Below are positions 25,474 to 38,364 of a stretch of DNA of 64,000 nt, piece by piece. A model generated the notes under the pieces. The model saw only the letters and a program-made list of their open reading frames with translations. It ran no database searches and had not been told where the DNA came from. Source of the stretch: Erythrobacter sp. (GTDB lineage: Bacteria; Pseudomonadota; Alphaproteobacteria; Sphingomonadales; Sphingomonadaceae); the NCBI GenBank assembly GCA_025698865.1, contig JAILWQ010000004.1, positions 1 through 64,000 of the forward strand, in the 5' to 3' direction. A program made the translations under genes and the position numbers. Within the stretch, counting starts at the first letter, position 1. The number at the start of each line of letters is the position of its first letter.

Positions 25474-26117
25474 CCACGCCCCGCCGCCTGCCCACCATCG
25501 CCGCCTACGACATGCCCGCGGAGGGGGACTGGCCCGCATCGCGCGCGAACTGGGCACTCGATCCTGCCCGATGCGCCCTGCTGGTGCACGACATGCAGGC
25601 CTATTTTCTCGACGCCTTTCCGGCGCAAGGCTCTCCGCGCGAGCCGCTGATCGCGAATGTCGCCGTCCTGGTGACGGCCTGCCGCAAGGCCGGCATTCCC
25701 GTCGTCTACACCGCGCAGAACGGCGAGCAGGATCCGCGCGATCGCGGGTTGCAGGGCGATCTGTGGGGTCCGGGGATGCGCGCCGTCCCCGAGCACGAAA
25801 CCGTCGACCCCGCAGTCGCGCCTGCCCCCGGCGATCACGTCCTCGTCAAGCATCGCTACAGCGCGTTTCAGCGCAGCAATCTCGCCACGCTGCTTCGCGC
25901 GCGGGGTCGCGACCAGCTGCTGGTCTGCGGCGTCTATGCCCATATCGGCTGCCAGGCGACGGCGTTCGAGGCCTTTCAGCGCGACATCCATCCCTTTCTC
26001 ATCGCCGATGCGGTGGCCGATTTTTCCCGCGACTGGCACGATGCCGCCTTGCGCATCGTCGCCGATTGCAGCGGAGTGGTGCTGCCCACCGCCCAAGTTC
26101 TGGAGACGATCAAGTGA
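25470..26117 (+). CDS. entB: Isochorismatase, stand-alone (EntB N-terminal domain)
   Basis: The 215-residue protein is an isochorismatase-family hydrolase. Its sequence has LLVHDMQAYFLDAF (catalytic Asp), TAQNGEQDPRDRGLQGDLWG, VLVKHRYSAFQRSNL (Lys) and CGVYAHIGCQATAFEAF (the position of the family nucleophile region). It hydrolyses isochorismate to 2,3-dihydro-2,3-dihydroxybenzoate. Unlike EntB/DhbB it ends after this domain; the aryl carrier domain is a separate gene immediately downstream, overlapping by GTGA. The GTG start overlaps the entE stop. Confidence 0.94.
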   Translation: MTTPRRLPTIAAYDMPAEGDWPASRANWALDPARCALLVHDMQAYFLDAFPAQGSPREPLIANVAVLVTACRKAGIPVVYTAQNGEQDPRDRGLQGDLWGPGMRAVPEHETVDPAVAPAPGDHVLVKHRYSAFQRSNLATLLRARGRDQLLVCGVYAHIGCQATAFEAFQRDIHPFLIADAVADFSRDWHDAALRIVADCSGVVLPTAQVLETIK

Positions 26118-26355
26118 CCGCCACGATCCGTGACGATCTGAGAACCGATATCGCCGAAATCATCGAGGTTGCTCCCGACACAATCGGCGACGATACCAAT
26201 CTGCTCGATGCAGGGCTCGATTCCATGCGCGCCATGAACCTTGCCATGCTGTGGGAGGAGCGCGGCGTTCCGCTCGATTTCGCCGACCTGTCCGAAGCAC
26301 CCACGCTGGGCGAGTTGCACGCCCTCGCCCGGCAGCGCTCCACCGCGCCGAACTG

Positions 26356-26356
<1 letters not shown>
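26114..26356 (+). CDS. Free-standing aryl carrier protein
   Basis: The 80-residue acyl/aryl carrier protein has the phosphopantetheine attachment motif LLDAGLDSMRAMNL, with the modified Ser in LDS, in a four-helix ACP-size protein. It equals the ArCP domain that is normally fused to the C terminus of EntB. EntE loads it with 2,3-dihydroxybenzoate for condensation by EntF. The GTG start overlaps the isochorismatase stop, and the stop overlaps the NRPS start as TGATG. No phosphopantetheinyl transferase gene (EntD-like) is present in the window. Confidence 0.93.
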
Positions 26357-30215
<3,859 letters not shown>

Positions 30216-30219
<4 letters not shown>

Positions 30220-30959
30220 CCCGCCCCACCGGCCTTGAAAATCGGATCGCACTCGTCACCGGAGCCGCAGGCGGGATCGGAGCGGCCGTCGTCTCCCTGC
30301 TGCGCGAGGAAGGGGCCGAGGTCGTCGCGACCGATCGGGAAGCCGGCGACGGCATCGCGCCGCTCGACGTGACCGACAGCACCGCGGTCGATGCGCTGGT
30401 CGATCGGATCGAGATTGAACGCGGAACGATCGATTTGGGCGTCAATATTGCCGGAGTTCTGTCGAACTTTCCCGTCTGCAAGACCGGGGACGACGAGTGG
30501 CGCCGCGTCTTCGCGGTCAACACCGACGGCGTGTTCCACGTCTGCCGCGCGCTGGCACGGCGGATGGGCGAGCGGCGGCGCGGGGCGCTGGTCACGGTCG
30601 GCTCCAACGCCGCCGGCGTGCCCCGCCACGCCATGGCCGCCTACGCCGCCTCCAAGGCCGCGACACACATGTTCATGCGCTGCCTCGGGCTGGAGATGGC
30701 GGAGCAAGGGGTGCGCTGCAACACCGTCGCCCCCGGATCGACGCTCACTCCCATGCAGACCGGCATGTGGGCCGATGAAAGCGGCGCACAGAAGGTGATC
30801 GCCGGACATCCCGAACAGTTCAAACCCGGCATTCCGCTCGGCAAGCTGGCCACGCCAAAGGACGTTGCCGAGGCGGTGGTGTTCCTCCTGTCCGACCGTG
30901 CCGGTCACATCACCATGGCCGATCTCTACGTCGATGGCGGGGCGACCCTGCGGGCATGA
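30216..30959 (+). CDS. entA: 2,3-Dihydro-2,3-dihydroxybenzoate dehydrogenase (EntA/DhbA)
   Basis: The 247-residue protein is a short-chain dehydrogenase: NAD site [20 protein letters not shown], catalytic Ser in [11 protein letters not shown], and Tyr-x-x-x-Lys as YAASKAA. The C-terminal stretch ([15 protein letters not shown]) matches EntA. It oxidises the isochorismatase product to 2,3-dihydroxybenzoate. The start overlaps the NRPS stop and its own stop overlaps the next gene start (both ATGA). Confidence 0.95.
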
Positions 30960-31861
30960 TGGTTCTCACACGCTTCTGGCTTTCCGCCATTCTGGCGACG
31001 ATGGCCGCGCCCGCCCTGGCCCAGCCGCGCATGGACCTGCCGGCGCCCGAAACCATCGCCGACCGCGGCGTGCCGGGCTACCGGTTCGAGACCCTCCGTA
31101 TCACCAGCTCGGATGGCGAGCGCGCCTATCTCGTGCGGCTGGGCCTGCCCGAAGGCGAAGTTCCCGCGAAGGGCCGGCCCGCGCTCTGGCTGCTCGACGG
31201 CAAGGCGGCGCTGGAATTCGTCGATCCCGCCTTGCTCACGTCCGGAGATGCCGGCACGCACCCCGTCATCATCGCCATCGGTCACGACACGCCCCTGCGC
31301 CTCGACGCGGCCGAGCGGGTGCGGGACTATACGCCCGGCACCGGTTCGAGCGACGGACGCGGGCGCCCCGGCGGCGGCGCGGATGCGTTTCTCGAGGTGA
31401 TCGAGCACCGGATCAGGCCCGCCATCGAGGCGCGGGTCCATCTCGATCCGTCGCGGCAGGCGCTCTGGGGCCACAGCCTCGGCGGATTGTTCGTCCTCCA
31501 TGCCCTGAGCGAACGGCCCGATCTGTTCTCGCTCCATTTCGCCGCGAGCCCGTCACTGTGGTGGAACGACGGCGCGATCATGGACGGCGGATCGACCGGA
31601 TTGCCGCCCCAGTCCATCCGGAGCCTCATCGTGGCGGATGGGTCCGGCGCCGGTCCAGATACCGCCAGACCCGGTGCCAAGGCGAGAAGGGCCCGGTTCC
31701 ACGTCGATCCCGATCGCGAACAGGCGTTCTGGAGCGAGATGGAGGACCGGCCGGATCTCACGTTCTCGCGGATCGACTATCCGGGCCTCGGCCACGGCGC
31801 CACGTTCCGCGCCAGCGTGCCCGATGCGTTGCGTGCGCTGGCCGCGCTGGAAGGGTCCTGA
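30956..31861 (+). CDS. Secreted alpha/beta hydrolase, IroE-like siderophore esterase
   Basis: The 301-residue protein has a signal peptide (LSAILATMAAPALAQ) and an esterase-D-like domain: LWLLDGKAALEF, nucleophile ALWGHSLGGLFVLHA, ASPSLWWNDG, and catalytic His in LGHGATFRASV. IroE is a periplasmic esterase that linearises enterobactin-type trilactones; position as the last gene of the biosynthetic operon supports that role. ATGATG start at 30956 overlaps the entA stop. It converges with the cytochrome b561 gene seven bases downstream. Confidence 0.88.
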   Translation: MMVLTRFWLSAILATMAAPALAQPRMDLPAPETIADRGVPGYRFETLRITSSDGERAYLVRLGLPEGEVPAKGRPALWLLDGKAALEFVDPALLTSGDAGTHPVIIAIGHDTPLRLDAAERVRDYTPGTGSSDGRGRPGGGADAFLEVIEHRIRPAIEARVHLDPSRQALWGHSLGGLFVLHALSERPDLFSLHFAASPSLWWNDGAIMDGGSTGLPPQSIRSLIVADGSGAGPDTARPGAKARRARFHVDPDREQAFWSEMEDRPDLTFSRIDYPGLGHGATFRASVPDALRALAALEGS

Positions 31862-31867
31862 TCCCGC

Positions 31868-32425
31868 TCAGGAGCGCGGGGCGGACACCCGCCCCGCCAT
31901 CCGCGCCAGCGTCCCGTCGCGCCACCAGAGCCCGTGCAGCAGCGCCATCGAGACATGGCCCGCGATCAGCGCCAGCAGGGTCCAGGCAAGGGTCCCGTGC
32001 AGCAGATTGGCCGGAGCGGTCATCCATTCGACGGCCTCGGCCCGCGGCCCCCGCAGGGTCACTCCGAAAACCGCCACCGGCCGTTCTCCGCCGAGCATCC
32101 GCAGAAACGCGAGCGAGGGAACGGTCAGCATCAGAACGTAGAGCGCGACATGACCGAGATTGGCCAGCCTGCCCAGCAGACCGGGGCCGTGCGGCGGGCG
32201 ATGGCGCATCTGGGTGAGCGCCCAGATCGCCCGGATCGCGATCAGCGCCAGCAGCAGCGTCCCGACCGAGCTGTGCGAGCCGACCCAGAACCCCATCAGC
32301 GGCGTTCGCCCGACGATCTCCTTGAGCGCCATTCCGCCGAACTGCCACGCCAGCAGGGCGGCGATGCTCCAGTGGAGCACGCGGGACACGAAGCCATAGC
32401 GCAGCGGCGTATCCGTCGCAGTCAT
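31868..32425 (-). CDS. Cytochrome b561 family protein
   Basis: The 185-residue membrane protein has four predicted membrane segments with haem-ligand histidines in SRVLHWSIAALLAW, GSHSSVGTLLLA, LGHVALYVLML and LLHGTLAWTLLALIAGHVSMALLHG, as in bacterial CybB. These proteins pass electrons between quinol and periplasmic acceptors. It is coupled to the upstream M20 amidohydrolase by ATGA and lies inside the siderophore locus. A role in reducing ferric siderophore is an inference from context only. Confidence 0.88.
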   Translation of the reverse strand: MTATDTPLRYGFVSRVLHWSIAALLAWQFGGMALKEIVGRTPLMGFWVGSHSSVGTLLLALIAIRAIWALTQMRHRPPHGPGLLGRLANLGHVALYVLMLTVPSLAFLRMLGGERPVAVFGVTLRGPRAEAVEWMTAPANLLHGTLAWTLLALIAGHVSMALLHGLWWRDGTLARMAGRVSAPRS

Positions 32426-33582
32426 CCGAGCCGGTCCTTCACGAGCGCCGCGAAGATACCGGCCGCGACCGGCAGCAGCGCGTCGTCGAAATCATATTCG
32501 GGGTTGTGGCACATCACGCTGTCCTGCCCAAGGAAGAGATAGGCCCCCGGCGCGGCGTTCAGGAACAGCGCCATGTCGTCGGTGAAGGGGTATGGCGGGT
32601 GATCGCCGACGATCCCGTCCTCGCCCAGCACCGCTTCGCAGGCTTTCCGTGCATGGGCGGCGGCTTTGGCCGAGTTCACGCATGGGGGCACCTCGGCCCG
32701 CTTGGTCAGCGCGACCTCGCAGCCGGTCATCGCAGCGATACCGGTGCACGCCTTCTCCAGCCGGTCGAAGAGCAGCGCCTGGACGTCAGGATCGAGCGCG
32801 CGCAGCGTTCCGCTGAGCGTCGCGGTCTCGGCGATGATATTGTGCGAGCTGCCGGCGTTGAGCGAGCCGACATTGATAAGGGCCACGGCGCTCGGATCGA
32901 CATAGCGCCCCACGATCGAGGAAATCTCCACCGCCAGTCGCGCGGCGGCCTGCAACGGATCGACCGCCTTGTAGAACGCCGCGCCATGCCCGCCGACGCC
33001 GGTGACCGTGATGTCCCAGATGATGTAGCCGTTGAGGACGGAACCCGCGCGCACGCCGCCTTCGCCCGGCTTGAGCAGGGGCATGTTGTGGAACCCGTAC
33101 ACCTCGTCGAAGGCGAAGCGGTCGAGCAAGCCGTCGGCGATCATCGCCGCGGCACCCTTGCCGTTCTCCTCGGCGGGCTGGAAGATCAGGACCACGCGGC
33201 CGGACGCCGGCGGATTGGTGGCAAGATGCTGGGCCACGCCCAGAAGAGCCGCGGTGTGCCCGTCATGGCCGCAGGCATGGGCGACACCCGGGGTATTCGA
33301 AGCGTAGCTTTGCCCGCTGCGATCATCCATCGGCAGCGCGTCCATGTCGGCGCGCAGGGCGATGGAACGCCCCGGCTCGCGCCCCTCGACCACAGCGACC
33401 ACACCGGTCGCGCCGATCCCTTCCACCGGGTCCAGCCCGAATTCGCGCAACCGCTCCGCCACGAATGCGGCGGTCCGGCTCTCCTCGAAAGCGAGTTCGG
33501 GCTGGCGATGGAGCGCGTGGCGCCATTCCGTCATCTGCTGCGCAGCGGCAGCGGCGAAAGCCTTGGGCGAATGGGCGTTCAT
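32422..33582 (-). CDS. M20 family amidohydrolase
   Basis: The 386-residue cytoplasmic protein is an M20D-type metal-dependent amidohydrolase (hippurate hydrolase/aminoacylase-like). Visible are EWRHALHRQPELAFEE, ALRADMDALPM, HACGHDGHTAALLG, FQPAEENGKGAAAM, YGFHNMPLL, and a C-terminal His in VMCHNPEYDFDD. Such enzymes cleave N-acyl amino acids and similar amides. Inside a DHB-serine siderophore locus, a substrate with the aroyl-serine amide bond is plausible but unproven. Start ATG at plus 33580-33582 has AAGGAT upstream; it overlaps the cytochrome b561 start. Confidence 0.9.
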   Translation of the reverse strand: MNAHSPKAFAAAAAQQMTEWRHALHRQPELAFEESRTAAFVAERLREFGLDPVEGIGATGVVAVVEGREPGRSIALRADMDALPMDDRSGQSYASNTPGVAHACGHDGHTAALLGVAQHLATNPPASGRVVLIFQPAEENGKGAAAMIADGLLDRFAFDEVYGFHNMPLLKPGEGGVRAGSVLNGYIIWDITVTGVGGHGAAFYKAVDPLQAAARLAVEISSIVGRYVDPSAVALINVGSLNAGSSHNIIAETATLSGTLRALDPDVQALLFDRLEKACTGIAAMTGCEVALTKRAEVPPCVNSAKAAAHARKACEAVLGEDGIVGDHPPYPFTDDMALFLNAAPGAYLFLGQDSVMCHNPEYDFDDALLPVAAGIFAALVKDRLG

Positions 33583-33714
33583 CGGGCGATATCCTTTCGA
33601 TCCGGGCGTTCTGGCGCGCGGCGCGCGCATCGCTTGACTCGGTAGCGGCGCTTCGCCACCGCAATGCCAGAAATCGACAGGGTTTCCAGCCCTCGCTTCT
33701 CCGATGGGAGTCCG

Positions 33715-34788
33715 ATGCCGCGTTCCGAAACTGCCGCGCGGAGCGCTCTGCGCGAGGATACGCTGCGCGCCTATGCCCGCACGGTCCGGCGGCGTGTCGC
33801 ACTGCTGATTGTGCTGCTGATCGCCACGCTGGCGACGTTCGGTCTCGATATCGCCACCGGCCCATCCTACCTGCCGCTGTCGCGGGTGTCGGCGGCGCTA
33901 TTTGCGCCGGCGAGCCTCGATCTCGCCTCGCTGACCATCGTGCGCGAAGTGCGCCTGCCCATGGCGCTGATGGCGCTGCTGGTGGGCGCGTCGCTCTCGC
34001 TCGCCGGGGCGGAGATGCAGACCATCCTCGACAATCCGCTGGCGAGCCCGTTCACGCTCGGCGTGTCGTCCGCCGCATCCTTCGGCGCCGCGCTGGGAAT
34101 CGTGCTCGGCTTCGGCCTGCCCGGCCTCGCCGCCGACTGGATCGTGCCAATCAACGCCTTCATCTGCGCCTTCGGATCGGTCCTGCTGCTCGAGGCACTG
34201 GCCCGCAGCCGCGCGGCCGGCACGCAGGGGGTGATCCTGTTCGGGATCGCGCTGGTGTTCACTTTCAACGCGCTGGTCGCGCTGCTGCAGTTCGTGGCGA
34301 CGCAGGAATCGCTTTCGCAACTGGTGTTCTGGATCATGGGCGCGCTCGGGCGGTCGACCTGGGAAAGCGTGGCGATCCTCGGCGTGGTCTGCGCCATGGC
34401 CTTTCCCTTCTCGCTGCGCGCCGCCAATGCGATGACGGCTTTGCGGCTGGGCGAGGATCGGGCGCGCAGCTTCGGGATCGACATCCGCCGCTTGCGCTTC
34501 TTCTCGCTGCTCCGGATCAGTGCGCTGGCCGGCACCTCGGTCGCTTTCGTCGGCACGATCGGGTTCGTCGGCCTCGTCGGCCCGCACATCGCGCGGCTGC
34601 TGCTGGGCGAGGATCACCGGTTCCTCCTGCCCGCCTCAATGCTGACGGGCGCGCTTGTCATGTCGCTCGCATCGGTTGCCAGCAAGCTGCTCGTTCCCGG
34701 GGTCCTGCTGCCGGTCGGGATCGTCACCTCGATCATCGGGGTGCCGATCTTCCTCGCCCTCATCCTGAAACGGCCCGACCGTGTCTGA
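33715..34788 (+). CDS. FecCD-type iron-siderophore ABC permease
   Basis: The 357-residue inner-membrane protein is a BtuC/FecCD permease with about nine to ten segments. Family motifs include REVRLPMALMALLVGASLSLAGAEMQ, NPLASPFTLGVSSAASFG, ALGEDRARS-like LGEDRARSFGIDI, and GTIGFVGLVGPHIARLLLGEDHR. It imports the ferric siderophore with the ATPase at 34781 and the lipoprotein at 37118. Start at 33715 has GGGAG six bases upstream; an earlier ATG (33664) lacks a site. Only one permease gene is present, so it should work as a homodimer unlike FepD/FepG. Confidence 0.93.
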   Translation: MPRSETAARSALREDTLRAYARTVRRRVALLIVLLIATLATFGLDIATGPSYLPLSRVSAALFAPASLDLASLTIVREVRLPMALMALLVGASLSLAGAEMQTILDNPLASPFTLGVSSAASFGAALGIVLGFGLPGLAADWIVPINAFICAFGSVLLLEALARSRAAGTQGVILFGIALVFTFNALVALLQFVATQESLSQLVFWIMGALGRSTWESVAILGVVCAMAFPFSLRAANAMTALRLGEDRARSFGIDIRRLRFFSLLRISALAGTSVAFVGTIGFVGLVGPHIARLLLGEDHRFLLPASMLTGALVMSLASVASKLLVPGVLLPVGIVTSIIGVPIFLALILKRPDRV

Positions 34789-35587
34789 GCGCCGCAGCCC
34801 TCCCGACGAGCTGCTGATCACGGCGCTCACCAGCGGATATGGCGGCGCCTCCGTGCTCGAGGGCGTCGATCTCGGCCCCTGCCGTGCGGGAGAGATCGTC
34901 TCGCTGCTGGGGCCGAACGCGGCGGGCAAGACCACCCTTCTGCGCGCGATCGCGGGTCTGCAACCGGCGCATGGCAGCGTGAGGCTCGCCGGCACCGAAC
35001 TGCTCGATCTCTCGCTCGCCGATCATGCGCGGCTGGTGGGGTACATGCCGCAGAGCCTGCCGCAACGCATCGGCCTGACCGTCATCGAGGCGACGATCGG
35101 GGCGCTGCGCACCGGGAACTGGGAGAAAGGCGATCAGGGCGCCCGTTCCCTCGAAGCGATCGCCTACGATGCGATCGAGGATGTCGGCATCGGCCATCTC
35201 GCGCTGCGCGAGGTCGGACATCTGTCGGGCGGGCAGCGGCAGCTCGCCTCGCTGTCGCAGGCGCTGGTGCGTGCGCCGCGCGTATTGCTGCTCGACGAGC
35301 CGATCAGCGCGCTCGATCTGCATTACCAGCTGCGCGTGATGAAGCTAGTGCAGGCGGTCGCGCGCAGACGGGGCATGATCGTGGTGATGGTGCTGCACGA
35401 TCTGTCGATCGCGGCGCGCTGGTCCGACCGGGTGGCGCTGCTTTCCGGTGGACGGATCGTGGCGCAGGGCACGCCCGGCGAGGCGATCACGGCCGAACGG
35501 CTGGCCGAGGTCTATCGCGTCGAGGCGACGGTGAGCCCCGCCGCGCAGGGTCTGTCGATCGTGATCGAGGACATCATCGAAGACTGA
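34781..35587 (+). CDS. FecE-type iron-siderophore ABC transporter ATP-binding protein
   Basis: The 268-residue ABC ATPase has Walker A LLGPNAAGKTTLLR, signature HLSGGQRQLASLSQ, Walker B VLLLDEPISALD and the H-loop VLHDLSIAARWSD. It powers import through the permease, whose stop it overlaps (GTG start at 34781 within CGTGTCTGA). The downstream gene is convergent, with a hairpin at 35623-35655. Confidence 0.95.
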   Translation: MSERRSPPDELLITALTSGYGGASVLEGVDLGPCRAGEIVSLLGPNAAGKTTLLRAIAGLQPAHGSVRLAGTELLDLSLADHARLVGYMPQSLPQRIGLTVIEATIGALRTGNWEKGDQGARSLEAIAYDAIEDVGIGHLALREVGHLSGGQRQLASLSQALVRAPRVLLLDEPISALDLHYQLRVMKLVQAVARRRGMIVVMVLHDLSIAARWSDRVALLSGGRIVAQGTPGEAITAERLAEVYRVEATVSPAAQGLSIVIEDIIED

Positions 35588-35622
35588 ACGTCGGCAAGCC
35601 GCCGTGCCGCTCCAAACGCAGC

Positions 35623-35655
35623 GAGGGAGCCGGCCGCCTGGCGACCGACTCCCTC
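35623..35655. terminator. Bidirectional hairpin between ABC ATPase and beta-propeller genes
   Basis: GAGGGAG (35623-35629) pairs with CTCCCTC (35649-35655), with partial internal pairing (CGG/CCG). It lies between two convergent genes; no clear T-run. Confidence 0.5.
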
Positions 35656-35674
35656 TGTAACGACATTCTGGCGA

Positions 35675-37096
35675 TCAGTTCGTGGGCGTGATGACCAGCA
35701 ACTGATCGGCATCCGCATCGCGCGCACCTGCCGACTTGTCGACCGCGTAGATCGTCCCCTTCGGACCAAGCGCGACGTGGTTGGCGCGCGGCGCGGGGCC
35801 GAGATTGGCCACGATCTTGCCGTCGACATCGACGACGGTGACCGTGCCGGAGCCCCGATTGGCGACATAGGCATGGCGCGAGACGGGATCGAAGACGACG
35901 TTGAGCGCGCCGGCGCCCACCGGCGTATCGGCGATCACCGCGCCGGTCTGCCCGTCGAGCACCACCAGATTGTCGGTCCCCTGCGCCGCGGCGAAGATCC
36001 GCCCGGTCTGCGGGTCGTGGGCGATGCCGATCACGCCGCGCGCGCCGGGTACGGGGAACACGTTCAGCACCTCGTCGGTCTGCGTGTCGATCACAGCAAC
36101 CTCGCTCGTGCCGAGGCCCGCGACGTAGAGCCGGTGCGCTGCATCGTCGAGCGACAGGCTCGCCACGCCGAATTCCTCGCGGCGCTTGCCCGAGGCAATC
36201 GCGATCCGCTTGGTTTCCGTGTTGTTCGCTGTGTCGAAGACCACGATTTCCGGGGTGAAGGTCGCGCTGACATAGGCCTTGCCCAGCGCCTCGTCGACGC
36301 GGACGTCGCGCGAATGGCTGACCGCGCCGGGCTCGAACTGCTTCACCAAGCCGAGATCGGACTGGCGGTAGACGGCGATCGTGTCCTGCCGCGAATTGGT
36401 GACCCAGACCGTGCCCTTCGCGTCGTCGATATCGATGCCGTAGACCGCAAAAACGCCGCCATCCTGCATGGTGCCGTCACGACCCGGCCGCTGCGGTGCG
36501 GCACCGGGATTGGCCTGCGCCGCGACTTCAAGCGTGCGCGCATCGAGCTTGGTCAGCGCGGATTCCTTCACCGGAGGGCGCCCGATGGCGGAGGTGGTGA
36601 AGATCGCATTGCTCTTCGGGCTGTAGACCGACTGGTAAAGACCGCGAGCGGGCTCCGCCTCCGTCACGCGGAAGCCGGACTGGCCGGACAGCGCGATGTC
36701 GGGCGACACTTTCAGCTCGGCGATGATGGCATGGTAGGGCGCCTGCGTCGTCACGACGATCGGATGGATGCCGACCACGGCCTCTGCCGGGAGCGCGAAG
36801 CTGCCGGTCAGCTTGCCTTCGCCATCGGCCGCGAGGGCCTGAGCGGTAAGCGGCGTGGCGCCGTAGCGCAGGGTCACCTGCTGCCCCGGACGGAAGCCCG
36901 AACCTTCGATCCGCACCTCGTCGCCGGCAGTGATCGGCGCGCCATTCTCGGCCGAGGCGAATTCGATACGCGGTTCGGCCGTGCGGTCGACTTCACCGAA
37001 AACCGTCTGCGCCTGCGCGGCGCCGACCGCCAAGGGCGAAACGGCAAGGGCCAGCCCGATGCCGAGCGCGCGGGCGGTACGATTGAGATTACGCAT
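35675..37096 (-). CDS. YncE-like secreted beta-propeller protein
   Basis: The 473-residue protein has a signal peptide (ALGIGLALAVSPLAVGAAQAQ), an immunoglobulin-like region with GDEVRIEGSGFRPGQQVTLRY (about residues 55-135), and then a seven-bladed propeller of YVTN type with repeated VYVANRGSGTVTVVD-like blades (AYVANRGSGTVTVVD, LYVAGLGTSEVAVID). It resembles YncE, a periplasmic protein of E. coli that responds to iron limitation; its precise role is not known. It precedes the ferric-siderophore binding-protein gene transcript end by 21 bases and probably belongs to the same operon. Confidence 0.85.
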   Translation of the reverse strand: MRNLNRTARALGIGLALAVSPLAVGAAQAQTVFGEVDRTAEPRIEFASAENGAPITAGDEVRIEGSGFRPGQQVTLRYGATPLTAQALAADGEGKLTGSFALPAEAVVGIHPIVVTTQAPYHAIIAELKVSPDIALSGQSGFRVTEAEPARGLYQSVYSPKSNAIFTTSAIGRPPVKESALTKLDARTLEVAAQANPGAAPQRPGRDGTMQDGGVFAVYGIDIDDAKGTVWVTNSRQDTIAVYRQSDLGLVKQFEPGAVSHSRDVRVDEALGKAYVSATFTPEIVVFDTANNTETKRIAIASGKRREEFGVASLSLDDAAHRLYVAGLGTSEVAVIDTQTDEVLNVFPVPGARGVIGIAHDPQTGRIFAAAQGTDNLVVLDGQTGAVIADTPVGAGALNVVFDPVSRHAYVANRGSGTVTVVDVDGKIVANLGPAPRANHVALGPKGTIYAVDKSAGARDADADQLLVITPTN

Positions 37097-37117
37097 TCAT
37101 GCCTCCATTATCAGATG

Positions 37118-38344
37118 TCATCGACGCGCATTCTCGCGCTCCGGGTCGAGAGCGACCCAGAACCGGCCCTCGTAAGGAACCGCAAGAAAGCGCTGGTTGA
37201 GTTCAGACAGCGTCCGTTCGGGAGAAAGGTCGGCGAACAGCTCGGGATGAAGCCATTTCGCGAAAGTCTCCACCGCCACGATGTCGAGCGGCGAATTGAG
37301 AAGCTGGTGCGAAAAGCCGAAAGCGCGGCCATTGCGCACCGCGTCCAGCTGGGCGATGCCGCGCCGCGAGGCCACTGCCTCCAGCGAGCGACGTGCCTCG
37401 TTCTCGTCATACCCTTCGCCGATCACCAGCCCGCCACGCTCCGCGAGATGAGGCCCTCCGGTCGCGATGTAGAATTCCGGGTTGCGGGCAATGACGTATT
37501 CGAGGTTCAATTTGCCCGAAGACTGCGGGATCGCGTCGGCGCCGATATTGTGGGCACCAACGAATTCGAGATAGTCGCTGACATTGCCGCGCCCGGCGGA
37601 ATTGCAGCAATCCGGCGTGCTGCCCGCATGTGCCTCGAAGAAGACGAGCGGACGCTCGTTTTCCGGCAGACCGCGCACTTTTTGCGCGACCGCATCCAGG
37701 TGTTCGCGGCGAAAATCTAGGAAAGCGCGCGCTTCATCCTCTCGCCCGATCAACCGGCCGAGGATCATCATGCTCGGCTCGAGATTGTCCAGCGGGTCGG
37801 AGAAGAAATCGAGCACGACGACGGGAATGCCTGCCGCCTCGACCCGCGCGATCTGCTCGTCCGTAACCCCGCTCTCGGTGGACAGGACGGCGGCGTCGGG
37901 CCGGCTGGCGATCAGGGATTCGACGTCGAAATTCTCGGCCGAACTGGCGATGCGGGGCAATCCGGCCAGTTCCGGCGACTGCTTGATGAAACCAGCGTAG
38001 CTCGCATCGCCCAGCCGGTTGGCATCGTGGCCCCATGCGGCGAGCCGAGCGACGGGTTTGGGATCGATCAGCGAGAGCGCAACGAGATACCGGCTGTCGT
38101 CGATGGCGATCCGGCCGACCTCGCCCGGGATAGCCACTTCGCGGCCGCGCATGTCGGTGACCGTGCCAGAAGCCGTGGCGCTCTGTTCCGCCGGTCCCGC
38201 ATCGCAGGCCGCGAGAGCACCGGCGAGGACGCCCGCGAAGAGAAGCGCGTTGATCCTTCGCGCAAATCGGACCAGACCTCTGGCACGGCCGAAAGCGCAG
38301 CACTTCGCCGCCCGGTCGACCACCATTCGCTGCCCCGCTCTCAT
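37118..38344 (-). CDS. Ferric-siderophore ABC transporter substrate-binding lipoprotein
   Basis: The 408-residue protein has a lipoprotein signal (LLFAGVLAGALAAC|DAG) and two lobes of a FepB/FecB/BtuF-type binding protein: GREVAIPGEVGRIAIDDSRYL at the start, LIASRPDAAVLSTE, VVLDFFSDPLDN, and a C-lobe with EAHAGSTPDCCNSAGRGNVSDYL region. It would deliver the ferric catecholate in the periplasm to the permease. ATG 38344 is used; ATG 38326 is also possible, and both give a long N region before the lipobox. It is divergent from the esterase at 38400 around a Fur-like box. Confidence 0.9.
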   Translation of the reverse strand: MRAGQRMVVDRAAKCCAFGRARGLVRFARRINALLFAGVLAGALAACDAGPAEQSATASGTVTDMRGREVAIPGEVGRIAIDDSRYLVALSLIDPKPVARLAAWGHDANRLGDASYAGFIKQSPELAGLPRIASSAENFDVESLIASRPDAAVLSTESGVTDEQIARVEAAGIPVVVLDFFSDPLDNLEPSMMILGRLIGREDEARAFLDFRREHLDAVAQKVRGLPENERPLVFFEAHAGSTPDCCNSAGRGNVSDYLEFVGAHNIGADAIPQSSGKLNLEYVIARNPEFYIATGGPHLAERGGLVIGEGYDENEARRSLEAVASRRGIAQLDAVRNGRAFGFSHQLLNSPLDIVAVETFAKWLHPELFADLSPERTLSELNQRFLAVPYEGRFWVALDPERENARR

Positions 38345-38364
38345 AGGCGGGCATTTCAGCTAAT

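Noticed and set aside
33631..33670. Sigma-70 promoter before the FecCD permease from TTGACT at 33634
   Set aside because: No acceptable -10 hexamer at 16-18 bases spacing.
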